The notes beneath the pieces were generated by a model. It was not told the DNA's origin, did not search any database, and was given only the letters and a program-made list of their open reading frames with translations. Made by a program: the position numbers and the translations under genes. Positions 18,982 through 27,730 of a stretch of DNA of 64,000 bases are shown here, one piece after another. The DNA is from Spirulina subsalsa PCC 9445 (GTDB lineage: Bacteria; Cyanobacteriota; Cyanobacteriia; Cyanobacteriales; Spirulinaceae), in assembly GCF_000314005.1 (NCBI RefSeq), contig NZ_JH980292.1, forward strand, positions 860,530 to 924,529. Direction: 5' to 3'. Numbering within the stretch: position 1 is the first letter of the stretch; every line of letters starts with the position of its first letter.

Positions 18982-20181
18982 ATGAAATCCCTAACCCTTC
19001 CCCCCCTGCCCTCACCTCAAGGCCTACCTTGGCAATACGGCTTGTTCGCGGCGCTCTTGCTCCTCCTAGGGGGTGGGGTGCTGTATTGGCGACACCCTTG
19101 GCAAACCCAAGAGAGTAGGGCCCTCCCCGTGCCGACAGTAGAACGAGCCACCGTGACCGCCTTGGGACGCTTAGAACCGGAAGGCTCGGCCATTCAAATT
19201 CATGCCCCCACCGCCAGCCAAGAACGGCGTGTGGCCGAGTTGCGGGTCAGTTTAGGGGACTCCATCGCCCCCGGACAAATTATTGCGGTATTAGATGGCC
19301 GAGAGCGCTTAGAAGCGGCCATAGAACAAGCCCAAAGCGAGGTCAAGATTGCCCAGGCCCAACTCGCCCAAATTCAGGCCGGGGCGAAAGTAGGAACCCT
19401 CACCGCCCAACAGGCCGAAATTGAGCGTATCACAGCCGAACGGCAAGCCCAAATGACCGCCCAGCAAGCCATTGTTGCCGAACGACAGGCCGAGTTAGAC
19501 AACGCCGAGGCCGAATGGAGCCGTTATCAATCCTTGTATGCAGACGGGGCGATTGCCGCCATAGACCAAGAACGGAAACAACTCGCCCGAGACACCGCCC
19601 AGCGTCGCCTCGAAACCGCCCGGGCTGAACTGTCTCGCCTGCAAACCACCCAAGCCCCGGAACTAGAACGAGCCAGAGCCACCCTCGCCCAACTGGCCGA
19701 GGTGCGCACCGTAGATGTTCAACTCGCCCAGGCCCAAATCCAACGCGCTCAAGCCCTTGTGCAGCAAGCCCAAGCCAACTTAGATCAGATTTATGTGCGA
19801 TCGCCTCGGGGGGGCGTAGTATTAGACATTTACACCCACGCCGGGGAAGTCGTGGCACCCGAAGGCATTATTGAACTGGGGCAAACCGCCCAAATGGTCG
19901 CCATTGCAGAGGTCTATCAAAGCGACATTCAGGCCGTCCGCCTGGGGCAAAAAGCCACCATTACCAGCCCAGCCTTACCAGAAAGTCTTAGCGGAAGCGT
20001 GACCCAAATGGGGGCAAAAGTCCAAGCTCAAAACGTAGTCAACACCGACCCCAGCAGTAACATTGACGCTCGGGTAGTAGAAGTCACCATTCGTCTAGAC
20101 GATTCCGCCAGTCAGCAAGCCAGCCGTTTCACCAATTTACAGGTTGAGGTTCAGTTATCTGTGTTCCCAATTTCAGACTAG
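18982..20181 (+). CDS. DevB/HlyD-type ABC exporter membrane fusion protein
   Basis: A 399-residue periplasmic adaptor. One membrane anchor lies near residues 17-37, followed by the DevB-like start of the mature part (TALGRLEPEG), a lipoyl/barrel-sandwich half, a very long Gln/Ala-rich helical hairpin (about 105-260) and the second half with VRSPRGGVVLDIYTHAGEVV. In cyanobacteria these adaptors work with DevC and DevA in an ABC exporter to the outer membrane, but no permease or ATPase gene follows. The ATG at 18982 has GGAG nearby; a TTG further up is rejected. Probably controlled by the adjacent TetR. Confidence 0.88.
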   Translation: MKSLTLPPLPSPQGLPWQYGLFAALLLLLGGGVLYWRHPWQTQESRALPVPTVERATVTALGRLEPEGSAIQIHAPTASQERRVAELRVSLGDSIAPGQIIAVLDGRERLEAAIEQAQSEVKIAQAQLAQIQAGAKVGTLTAQQAEIERITAERQAQMTAQQAIVAERQAELDNAEAEWSRYQSLYADGAIAAIDQERKQLARDTAQRRLETARAELSRLQTTQAPELERARATLAQLAEVRTVDVQLAQAQIQRAQALVQQAQANLDQIYVRSPRGGVVLDIYTHAGEVVAPEGIIELGQTAQMVAIAEVYQSDIQAVRLGQKATITSPALPESLSGSVTQMGAKVQAQNVVNTDPSSNIDARVVEVTIRLDDSASQQASRFTNLQVEVQLSVFPISD

Positions 20182-20269
20182 CAGATTTATAATTAGATAT
20201 TGTTTAATATACTTTAAAGCAGAACATTGTTTCTAATTCTCAAAACAAAATAGCGATCATTCAACTTTT

Positions 20270-20455
20270 GTAATGCCGAAAATAGACGACGGCTTCCTTA
20301 CAAAGCGAATACTGTCCGGCGGACAGAAATTCAAGCCCTTGCTACGCAACGTTTCACGAACGGACAGACTACCCACTGTCTATTAGGTGAAAGCCTCCTA
20401 GATAAGGTAACTGGATGAACCGGGAATCCCTCGCTTTTAGCGATGGGAGCGTCAA
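20270..20455 (+). mobile_element. Putative truncated IS200/IS605-family right end
   Basis: The region ends with GGGAATCCCTCGCTTTTAGC (20422-20441) and GATGGGAGCGTCAA to 20455. A hairpin followed by GGGAGCGTCAA is the layout of right ends of cyanobacterial IS200/IS605-type tnpB elements, where it also forms the 3' end of the guide RNA. The preceding 150 bp has several stops and no intact tnpB. A short stretch, CTTGCTACGCAACGTTTCACG (near 20338-20358), is a different palindromic repeat. The tail GTCAA supplies the stop codon of the convergent response-regulator gene. A similar end lies at 24617-24660. Confidence 0.5.
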
Positions 20456-21135
20456 TCTCCGAAACGATAACCTTTGCCGTAAACCGTGTGAATAAGGGGA
20501 CTTTCTTTAGAATGTTCAATTTTGCGCCGCAATAAACGCACGAGGGCGGCTAAAACATTACTACTGGGGGGTTCACTTTCACCCCAGAGGTGTTGCTGAA
20601 TTTGATTGTGGGTGAGGAGTTGGTTAGGGTTCTCCATGAAATATTCTAATAACTGGGCTTCTTTCTCAGAAAGTTCTATGGTGCGGTGTTGACGATAAGC
20701 CAGTTGATTTTCACGGTCAAATTCTAAGTCACCCACTTGTAAACGGGGGGTGCTAGGGGCTGATTCTACACTATTGGGCGATCGCCTTAACAACGCCCGC
20801 ACCCGCGCCAACAACTCCCGCAACTCAAAAGGCTTGACTAAATAATCGTCCGCCCCCGCATCTAAGCCCAAAACCCGATCATCTAACGTATCCTTCGCCG
20901 TTAAGAACAAAATCGGCGCGATTTGCCCCAAACTTCGCAATTTTTGACAGAGGACTAACCCCGAGGACTGAGGCATCATCCAGTCCAAAATCAGCAAATC
21001 ATAGGCCGTTTTCTGAGCCAGTTCCATCCCTGTGATACCATCATGAGCGATATCTACTGTATAACCCTCACGGCAGAGAACTTGACTCAAGGAGTCTGTG
21101 AATTCTATTTCGTCATCAACTAATAAGATTTGCAT
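20452..21135 (-). CDS. rppA: OmpR-family response regulator (RppA-like)
   Basis: A 227-residue two-component regulator. The receiver has VDDE at 6-9, phospho-acceptor D51 in LILDWMMP and K101 in YLVKPF; the winged-helix domain (about 130-225) has the OmpR pattern [24 protein letters not shown] and ends in [10 protein letters not shown]. It is closest in feel to cyanobacterial RppA/NrsR regulators of redox and nickel responses, but no histidine kinase gene is adjacent, so its input is unknown. Its stop codon lies in the tail of a presumed IS-derived hairpin. It is divergent from hisG. Confidence 0.85.
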   Translation of the reverse strand: MQILLVDDEIEFTDSLSQVLCREGYTVDIAHDGITGMELAQKTAYDLLILDWMMPQSSGLVLCQKLRSLGQIAPILFLTAKDTLDDRVLGLDAGADDYLVKPFELRELLARVRALLRRSPNSVESAPSTPRLQVGDLEFDRENQLAYRQHRTIELSEKEAQLLEYFMENPNQLLTHNQIQQHLWGESEPPSSNVLAALVRLLRRKIEHSKESPLIHTVYGKGYRFGD

Positions 21136-21183
21136 GGCGGATTAATTGAGCAAGGGGGTTGGTTCACCTGTTCTTTCTTAATT

Positions 21184-21825
21184 ATGATTACGATTGCCCT
21201 ACCCAAAGGCGCTCTTTTGCAAGATAGCATTGATTTGTTTCTCCAGATTGGTCTGGATTTTCGGGCTTTTCTCGACTCTAGCAACCGTCAACTCCAGATT
21301 ACAGAACCTACCCAGAGAGCAACGGCGATGTTAGTGAGGGCGCAGGATGTTCCGGTCTATGTAGAGTATGGTCAAGCTCAGTTAGGGATTGTGGGCTATG
21401 ATGTGTTGGAGGAAAAAAGCCCCCAAGTGGCACAGTTAGCGGACTTAAAATTTGGAGGGTGTCGCTTATCGGTGGCCGTACCTCAAGAGAGTCCCTATCG
21501 GCGTTCCGTAGAACTCCCCCCTCATGGTCGCGTTGCCTCTAAGTTTGTCCAATGTGCGCGCAATTATTTCCGTAAGTTAGATTTACCTGTGGAAATTATC
21601 CCCCTCTACGGTTCTGTGGAGTTGGGGCCGATTACGGGGATGTCTGAGGCCATTGTGGATTTAGTTTCAACGGGGCGCACCTTAAAGGAAAATGGTTTAG
21701 TGGAAATCGATGTGCTGTTTGAAAGTACGGCTTATCTCATCGCCCATCCTTTAAGTTATCGTCTCAATCCGGAGGGATTGGGGGAATGGGTGCAAAAGTT
21801 ACGAGAGTATGCACTATCTAATTAA
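21184..21825 (+). CDS. hisG: ATP phosphoribosyltransferase, short form (HisG)
   Basis: First enzyme of histidine synthesis, joining ATP and PRPP. The 213 residues are the short HisG form, which needs the HisZ regulatory subunit encoded elsewhere. [18 protein letters not shown], the PRPP-binding region [18 protein letters not shown] and the central [17 protein letters not shown] are typical. The ATG at 21184 directly precedes the conserved start; an upstream in-frame ATG inside the regulator promoter is rejected. It is followed 14 bp later by a lipoprotein gene. Confidence 0.95.
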   Translation: MITIALPKGALLQDSIDLFLQIGLDFRAFLDSSNRQLQITEPTQRATAMLVRAQDVPVYVEYGQAQLGIVGYDVLEEKSPQVAQLADLKFGGCRLSVAVPQESPYRRSVELPPHGRVASKFVQCARNYFRKLDLPVEIIPLYGSVELGPITGMSEAIVDLVSTGRTLKENGLVEIDVLFESTAYLIAHPLSYRLNPEGLGEWVQKLREYALSN

Positions 21826-21839
21826 GAAATGAGGCGTGT

Positions 21840-22994
21840 ATGTGGCAACGTTGGAGTCGTGGGAAACGGTTTTTACTCTGGATGGTGAGCGGTGTGATCG
21901 CCAGTCTCCTCGCTTGTAGTTCCCCCCCTACCAACCTGCCCATTGGCCTGATTGCGCCCCTCAGTGGCGATTTAGCCCCCACCTCCGGCACCCCCACCCT
22001 TCAGGGGGCAGAACTAGCTGTAAACGTCCTCAATGAAGCCGGAGGAGTCGAACTAGACGGCCGTCGCTATACCTTCACCCTCGTTCCCGCCGATGATGAA
22101 GATAACCCCAACCAAGCCGTCGCCGTAGCCAATCGCTTGATTAATCAAGAACAAGTAGTGGTCTTAGTGGGAATGCCCCTGAGTCGGATTGCGATTCCCG
22201 TCTCCCAGGTGGCGGAAAATGCTCAAATTCCCATGATTAGTTCTAAGTCCACCAATCCCGCCACCACACAGGATAAAGACTATGTATTCCGCGTCACCTT
22301 TACCGACACTTTTCAGGGAGAGGCGATCGCAGAATTTGCCAAAAATGAACTGAACCTTACCCAGGCCGCCATCCTTTACGACGATGCCAGCAACTACAAC
22401 AAATTCCTCGCCGAAACCTTCCAACAAGCTTTTACCCAACGAGGCGGCCAAATCGTCGCCCTAGAGTCCTACATCACCAACGAAACCAACTTTGAACCCC
22501 AACTCACCCGCATCCGCGACAGTGGGGCAGAATTAATCTTTCTCCCCAACTATCCCGTCGAAGTCATCGAACAAGCCCGACAAATCCGCCAACTGGGCAT
22601 AGATGCCATCTTACTGGGGGGGGATGCTTGGTCCGGTTTCGCCCAATACGACGAACCGGCCCTAGATGGCTCTTACTACAGCGCAGACTGGGCTTTAGAC
22701 CTCGATAATCCCCAAATGCCCGACTTTCTCGCCCGCTATCAAGCCACCTACGACACCCTCCCCACCTCCGCCGCCGCCCTCAGTTACGACACCATCGGTT
22801 TAATCGCCGCCGCCATGCGCCAAGCCAACGACAGCACCCCCCAAGGCATCCGCGAGGGGTTAAGCACCATGCGCGACTATCCGGGGGTGACAGGATTAAT
22901 TTCTTATCAAGACAGTGGAGATCCCCAAAAAGGGGCGGTTATCTTGCGCTTAGAAGCCGGGAACGCGGTATTTGATCGGCAGGTTATGCCCTGA
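21840..22994 (+). CDS. Branched-chain-amino-acid-type ABC substrate-binding lipoprotein
   Basis: A 384-residue periplasmic-binding-fold protein (Peripla_BP_6/LivK type). The N-terminus has basic residues, a hydrophobic stretch and the lipobox LLAC with Cys near residue 26, so it is a lipoprotein. IGLIAPLSGDLAP opens the mature part and ILLGGDAWSGFAQYDEPALDGSYYSADW is typical of the ligand cleft. GAGG lies a few bases before the ATG. No permease or ATPase genes are adjacent, so it may feed a transporter encoded elsewhere. It is 14 bp after hisG. Confidence 0.9.
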   Translation: MWQRWSRGKRFLLWMVSGVIASLLACSSPPTNLPIGLIAPLSGDLAPTSGTPTLQGAELAVNVLNEAGGVELDGRRYTFTLVPADDEDNPNQAVAVANRLINQEQVVVLVGMPLSRIAIPVSQVAENAQIPMISSKSTNPATTQDKDYVFRVTFTDTFQGEAIAEFAKNELNLTQAAILYDDASNYNKFLAETFQQAFTQRGGQIVALESYITNETNFEPQLTRIRDSGAELIFLPNYPVEVIEQARQIRQLGIDAILLGGDAWSGFAQYDEPALDGSYYSADWALDLDNPQMPDFLARYQATYDTLPTSAAALSYDTIGLIAAAMRQANDSTPQGIREGLSTMRDYPGVTGLISYQDSGDPQKGAVILRLEAGNAVFDRQVMP

Positions 22995-23015
22995 TGTCCT
23001 GCCACAGTGCATCAA

Positions 23016-23091
23016 CGAGCAGGGGAGACGAGAAATTAAGACTTATTCCCTATTCCCTGTTTCCCACCCGGAGCAGAGTTATTCAGCAAGC
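23016..23091. repeat. Fold-back heptad element with 29-nt repeat unit
   Basis: GAGCAGGGGAGACGAG is followed by an AT-rich bend and the C-rich arm TTATTCCCTATTCCCTG, then by the unit at 23063-23091, which matches 3630-3658 in inverted orientation with two mismatches. The rest of the 290-bp spacer to 23284 is AT-rich with no gene. Confidence 0.65.
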
Positions 23092-23284
23092 CCTATCTAA
23101 ACTTGATAGTGCGTTTTACCTGAATAAATGGTTAACTTCGCCCTATAGTTATCCTTGAACCTTCGTTTTGCATTTTGCACATCTGTAGAACTTAAGGGGC
23201 ATTTTGTACAAGAAATGATGCAATAGATTTCACGAGATTTTAAGGATTATTGTTCTCTTCCGTACATTCTGGAAATTCCATAAA

Positions 23285-24572
23285 CTATTCTATCTCCAGC
23301 AAATTGTCAAATTGAATAGCTAAATCCTGAGACACAGAATCAATAACTTCAGCCTCAATTAGTCCTGTTTCTGAAGAAATTATATTATTACAAGTCCCAT
23401 TGGATAAACTATAGACAGCCATTTCATCAGGATTTAAGAAACGAGACTCAGGCACAATTTTTGTGATTCGTTTTAACTGCTCCTTCTGGGCAGCTTTAGC
23501 TAACATCCCTGCTTGTAGTAAATTATTAAATGCAGTCAGAATATAAGGACTATGTGTGGTTATAAAAAATTGTATTCTGTCTTTTCTAAAATTATAAACT
23601 GTTGCTATTAAATCAACTATGTCTTTCTGGGCAGTTGGGAATAAATGTGCTTCTGGTTCTTCAATATAAGTGGACTGACCTGTTAAACCACGACCAAAAA
23701 AGGGAATACTTTCTAAAATCAGCGTCAATGGTAAAGCTTCTTGTTGTCCAGAAGAACAGTTAGACAATAGAACTTGACGACCATCACTCATTTTCAAATA
23801 ATCTTTACCATCAAAACTCAAATATTTTCCTAACAATATCTTACTTTTAAGCGATTCTACATCAGCAAAAAAAGCATTGCTTTCAGGTTTAATTCTATTC
23901 ATTCTAACAGAATTTTTCACCGTATCATAATAATCCCCAAAGTCCACTAAAAACGGATCAATATTTTTACTTTTCTGACAGAAAAGTAAAAATATTGTTT
24001 TGCAAATGTGCAAAAAATGATCTTCCGGCAGGAATAAACAACTGAGAGAATGAAGTTTCTTTGCCAAATTGTTCAGACACTTCATCCAAAAATGATTTAT
24101 GGGATTCAATCATTAAGTCTAGTCGGGAAAATATTTTGGTTGGAGTTTCCTGTTGATTAATCGTTTCTTTTATTCGTTTTGATATTCTTCTGATTTTGTC
24201 AAAACTTTTTTTGTAAAAATCAGAGTAATTAATAATTAGATTAGATTTTCTTGAACTGTTCTCATCCGTTTTTATCTCTATATATTCTGCTCCTATTGAA
24301 TACTTGATAAAAAAGCCACCCTTACCCCAACAATCATAGGGAAAATACTGTTGAAACTTATTTTTTAATTCTCTATCTAATTCTCGTTTTGTTTTCAGCT
24401 TAATTCCTTGAGAGAAAAACTCCTCAATAAAAGCTTTACAATAAAATAATATTTTCGCAATAATACTTTTTCCACTGGCTTGTGGACCAATAAAAATATT
24501 GATTTTTTTAATCTCAATATCTATGTATTTTAATCCTGCAAAATTTTTAATTATGAGTTTTTCATCCGTCAT
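23285..24572 (-). pseudogene. AAA/ABC-type ATPase gene interrupted by a frameshift
   Basis: Two overlapping reading frames together encode one protein of about 430 residues of the AAA_15/AAA_21 group (ABC-like ATPases seen in OLD/abortive-infection-type systems). The first frame (24572 to 23967) has Walker A GPQASGKS; the second, open from 24109 and ending at 23285, has the signature SSGQQE, Walker B TYIEEPEAHLFP and the H-loop TTHSPYIL. The protein switches between FAHLQNNIFTFLSEK and SKNIDPFLVDFG, a +1 (or -2) change located inside a perfect 19-bp inverted repeat. The gene is probably inactive unless the change is a sequencing error. No partner nuclease lies beside it. Confidence 0.85.
23959..23997. 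repeat. Perfect 19-bp inverted repeat at the ATPase frameshift
   Basis: CAATATTTTTACTTTTCTG at 23959-23977 and its exact complement at 23979-23997, separated by one base. The stop codon of the first ATPase frame (23967-23969) lies within it. Such symmetry in the middle of a coding region suggests templated (quasipalindrome-type) mutation. Confidence 0.95.
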
Positions 24573-24616
24573 GTTTTGGACAAAAATTAAATGTAAGCTT
24601 AGTTGATCAAATAAGA

Positions 24617-24660
24617 GAATCTCCCGCTATACGCTCCGCGTATAGCGGGATGAGCGTCAA
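24617..24660 (+). mobile_element. Second IS200/IS605-like right-end hairpin
   Basis: GAATCTCCCGCTATACG begins at 24617, followed by CTCCG and CGTATAGCGGGATGAGCGTCAA. The stem CCCGCTATACG/CGTATAGCGGG is perfect (11 bp) and the tail GAGCGTCAA equals that at 20447-20455. As there, GTCAA provides the TGA stop of the convergent minus-strand gene. No transposase remains. Confidence 0.5.
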
Positions 24661-26669
24661 ATAGCCGCCGCTTCTGCTTGAGAATTAGCCAACTCCCGGA
24701 AACGGATCACATCTTGACGGGGATCGGCGGTACTCACCTGAACCTCCAGACGATCCCCTAAACGTACCGCCCGATTGAATCGATGGGGTAACTCTAAGCC
24801 TAAATCTTCCAACAAAATCAGCCCTAAATTCTCATCCTCCCGTAACCAACGCAAAACCAAGACCTGCCAAATTTCTTGGGGATTGCGGCGTAAATACTCT
24901 AGCCCCCAGTAACGATTAGTTTGGCGTTCTACTAAGGTCGCCTCTTGGGACGCTGCCGTTACACTAAATACAATTGCCTGTAACTCGACTCCCGTTAAGG
25001 GCAAAGACTCCCCCCGTAAATGGGCTTTAATTTGGAAATGCGCCAGTAAGTCCGTATAGCGGCGAATGGGCGACGTGACCTGAGTATATAAATCTAAACC
25101 TAACCCGGCATGACGGGCGGGCGTAATCCCCATTTCACTGCGGGGCATACAACGCCGCATGGCACAAAAGCGCACGGGTCCCGGAGGCAGGGAAAGTAAT
25201 TCCTCTTCTGGGGGTAATTCGGGCTGGGGCTGTCCTCGGAAGGGCATGGGAATGCCATGTTGTTGGGCATAGCGTCCGGCCACTTCTCCGGCTAAAATCA
25301 TCATCTCCGCCACCAATTGGCGAGAGCGGGAGTCATCGAGTAAGGTGATGGCAATTTCTTCCTCGTTCTTCACCTTAATAGACGATTCTGGCATCCGAAT
25401 GTCAATGGAGCCTTGAGATTTACGCCAACTTGAACGTAAAGCGGCCGCTTCGGCTAGGTGAGCAATTTCCGGTTCGGCTTGCACTCCTAACTCTAACATT
25501 TCATCCACATCATCGTAGGTGAGGCGATAGGTGGGTTTGATCCAACTAGCATGGATGGTATAGTCTTCGACTTTGCCGATTTCATCTAGAATTACGCCAA
25601 AACTCAAGGCAGCACAGACTTGACCTTGAATTAAGCTCATCGGTCCGGTGGCTAACTCCTTGGGAAACATGGGAATCATGCCCGTTGGGAGGTATAAACT
25701 GGTACTTCGTCGTCGCGCTTCAAGATCCAATTCATCTCCTAAGCGGACCAAACGACTGGGATCGGCAATATGAATCCAAAGCCTCAATCTGCCATCCTCT
25801 ACAGGTTCGACACTTAACCCATCGTCTATTTCTTCTGTGCTTTCATCATCAATGGTGTAAACTTTGAAGCGCGTTAAATCCAGACGGTTGGGATCCGGAT
25901 CGCAGGAGATAGATTCCAAGCGCTGTTGTGACACATCAAGTACCTTTTGCGGGAATTGGACAGGATACGAACTACGACGGAGAAACAAGTTTTCATGAAT
26001 CGACCATCGTTTTAAGTCTACCAGTAATTGAAAAGCTGCGTCCGGATTTTGGGGGCGATTGAGGGCGGCGAGAATTTCTTGAGCGAGACGATGGGAATTT
26101 TCCGGTTGCAGGGCGCATTTTTCGAGGGCTTCTAAACGGAGGCGATCGCTATCTTGCCAGATGACCTCGTTTCCGGCTAAGGCTTCTTGCACTCGTTGGA
26201 GAAATTCCTCCCGTTCCCGTAATCGTTGTTCTTCAACGGTTTGCTGGTGTTTAATCTCAGCGACTTGTGCGGCGGAGCGGGGTTCATAAACGTCTGCTTT
26301 TTTCTTAAAGTAAATCTTATCGTCCGAGAGCAACAGATGAGCGGCATAACAGACGACGGGATTCTGTTCATCAAATAACAATTGTGCTAAATCGGCGGAA
26401 CTGACGGGACTGGCTTCTTCAACCAGTAACTCCCAAGCCACCTCTAAACTATCGGGATCTAAATAATCTTCGACTTCGGCTCGAAAAGGGGCAATTTCTG
26501 AGGGGGTATAGCCTCCACCCACTTCATACTCCACACGCTGGGGTTTTAGGGAGTGAGATTGACCCCGTTCATCAATCACAATCCAATTCTTTTTTCCTTC
26601 TGGACGATCTGCAACAGCCAGCCGACGCTCTCCTTGTAGTCTGAATTCAATCAGCGTTCCTTTGTCCAC
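24657..26669 (-). CDS. RNase II/R-family (RNB domain) exoribonuclease
   Basis: A 670-residue 3'-5' exoribonuclease. The RNB catalytic centre is TIDDESTEEIDDGLSVE, with the metal-binding Asp residues. LYLPTGMIPMFPKELATGPMSL and YTQVTSPIRRYTDLLAHFQI are further RNB landmarks. GTG at 26669 starts VDKGTLIEFRLQGERRLAVADRPEGK, which matches the start of cyanobacterial homologues of this length; a longer frame running into the sucD-like gene is a chance extension. An imperfect hairpin at 26766-26790 in the 146-bp upstream gap lacks a T run. The protein lies downstream of sucCD-like genes on the same strand. Confidence 0.9.
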   Translation of the reverse strand: MDKGTLIEFRLQGERRLAVADRPEGKKNWIVIDERGQSHSLKPQRVEYEVGGGYTPSEIAPFRAEVEDYLDPDSLEVAWELLVEEASPVSSADLAQLLFDEQNPVVCYAAHLLLSDDKIYFKKKADVYEPRSAAQVAEIKHQQTVEEQRLREREEFLQRVQEALAGNEVIWQDSDRLRLEALEKCALQPENSHRLAQEILAALNRPQNPDAAFQLLVDLKRWSIHENLFLRRSSYPVQFPQKVLDVSQQRLESISCDPDPNRLDLTRFKVYTIDDESTEEIDDGLSVEPVEDGRLRLWIHIADPSRLVRLGDELDLEARRRSTSLYLPTGMIPMFPKELATGPMSLIQGQVCAALSFGVILDEIGKVEDYTIHASWIKPTYRLTYDDVDEMLELGVQAEPEIAHLAEAAALRSSWRKSQGSIDIRMPESSIKVKNEEEIAITLLDDSRSRQLVAEMMILAGEVAGRYAQQHGIPMPFRGQPQPELPPEEELLSLPPGPVRFCAMRRCMPRSEMGITPARHAGLGLDLYTQVTSPIRRYTDLLAHFQIKAHLRGESLPLTGVELQAIVFSVTAASQEATLVERQTNRYWGLEYLRRNPQEIWQVLVLRWLREDENLGLILLEDLGLELPHRFNRAVRLGDRLEVQVSTADPRQDVIRFRELANSQAEAAAI

Positions 26670-26815
26670 CCGCTTTGCTTCGCTCCAGTCACTATCTCCA
26701 CCCACTAACTTAACATTTCCAGACCCAGATCGGAAAGATACCCCTATTCCAAGGCTGCTATCCCTCCCCTCCCTGCAAGCGAGGAAGGGGAATTCCGCAA
26801 CATTTTTGTTAAATT

Positions 26816-27697
26816 TCAAAGGTTGTGAAGATACTCCACTAACTGGGTGGGAGATTGGGCGACGGGGATTTTCGCTTGCTGGTAAGCGTTTTTTTTCGCT
26901 AAGGCGGTGCTGGCGTGGGGGGTTAATGGGGAGAGACGAGAGGCAATCAAGGTCGGGGATTCTTTGGATTTGAAGGGGATGGGGACGTTTTGCCCGGCAA
27001 TATGAGCGACTAGGGGCTTTTTCCGAGGGGAGGAGAGGATGCTGACCATGGATTCGGTGCCGCAAAGGGTTTGTTCTAAACAGAGGATGATTTCGGTGTT
27101 TTTGTCTTGTTCTAAGGTGGGAAGCCAGCCTTCGAATGTTGAGCCGATAATATCCCCACCCCCTAGGTGAATGACAATGGACTGGCCGAGTCCGGCTTGG
27201 GTGAGTTCCCAGATTATGGCGTCGGTGACATAATCACAGCGACTAATGACCCCAATGTTTCCGGGGGTGTAACACTGAGGATCACAACTGCCTAAAAGCA
27301 GTTTACCGGGGATGATGACTCCGGCACTGCCTGCGCCTAGGACAATGGTATTTGTTGCCTTGGCTTTGGCTAATAAGCGGATCATGTCGAGGGGGGGGAC
27401 TCCGTGGGGCAGGATGATTAATTGACGAATCCCGGCGGACATGGCTTCTAGGGCGGCATCAAGCACCCAGTAGGGGGGGACGGCGATGATGCTGAGTTGG
27501 GGCATTCCGACTTGAGCGATCGCACTTTCGACCAAATCAAACACGGGAATCTCCTCAATGCTTTCTCCCCCATAGCCTGCACTAATCCCGGCCACGATGG
27601 GGGTACCGTAGGCAGTCATTTGTCCGGCACAATACACCCCTAATGGTTCGACAATCCCCTGAATCACAACTTTACTTTTGCCAGTCCAGTTCAACAT
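26816..27697 (-). CDS. sucD: Succinate--CoA ligase alpha subunit-like protein
   Basis: A 293-residue CoA-binding Rossmann protein of the SucD family: KVVIQGIVEPLGVYCAGQMTAYGTPIVAGISAGYGGES at the start, IAVPPYWVLDAALEAMSAGIRQLIILPHGVPP in the middle and GNIGVISRCDYVTDAIIWELTQAGLGQS later. In typical SucD the phosphorylated His lies in a GHAGA motif; here the corresponding region reads TPHASTALAKKNAYQQAKIPVAQSP, with His but without the Gly-rich frame. Activity on succinate is therefore uncertain. It follows the beta-subunit gene by 33 bp, so they are one operon. Confidence 0.8.
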   Translation of the reverse strand: MLNWTGKSKVVIQGIVEPLGVYCAGQMTAYGTPIVAGISAGYGGESIEEIPVFDLVESAIAQVGMPQLSIIAVPPYWVLDAALEAMSAGIRQLIILPHGVPPLDMIRLLAKAKATNTIVLGAGSAGVIIPGKLLLGSCDPQCYTPGNIGVISRCDYVTDAIIWELTQAGLGQSIVIHLGGGDIIGSTFEGWLPTLEQDKNTEIILCLEQTLCGTESMVSILSSPRKKPLVAHIAGQNVPIPFKSKESPTLIASRLSPLTPHASTALAKKNAYQQAKIPVAQSPTQLVEYLHNL

Positions 27698-27730
27698 AAT
27701 GATTTAAAAAACAAGAAGGTTGCACCCCTG

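Noticed and set aside
20331-20519. 62-codon ORF over the end of the response regulator
   Set aside because: It runs through the IS-like end and the reverse frame of the regulator; no support.
23959-23997. Programmed ribosomal frameshift making a full ATPase
   Set aside because: A +1 or -2 shift is needed and there is no slippery heptamer; the perfect palindrome is better explained by mutation. Kept open only as a remote option.
26670-27065. Longer N-terminus of the RNase gene reaching into the sucD-like gene
   Set aside because: The extra 132 residues are low-complexity Arg/Pro/Ser text in another frame of sucD, while VDKGTLIEFRLQGERRL from GTG 26669 matches the family start and length.
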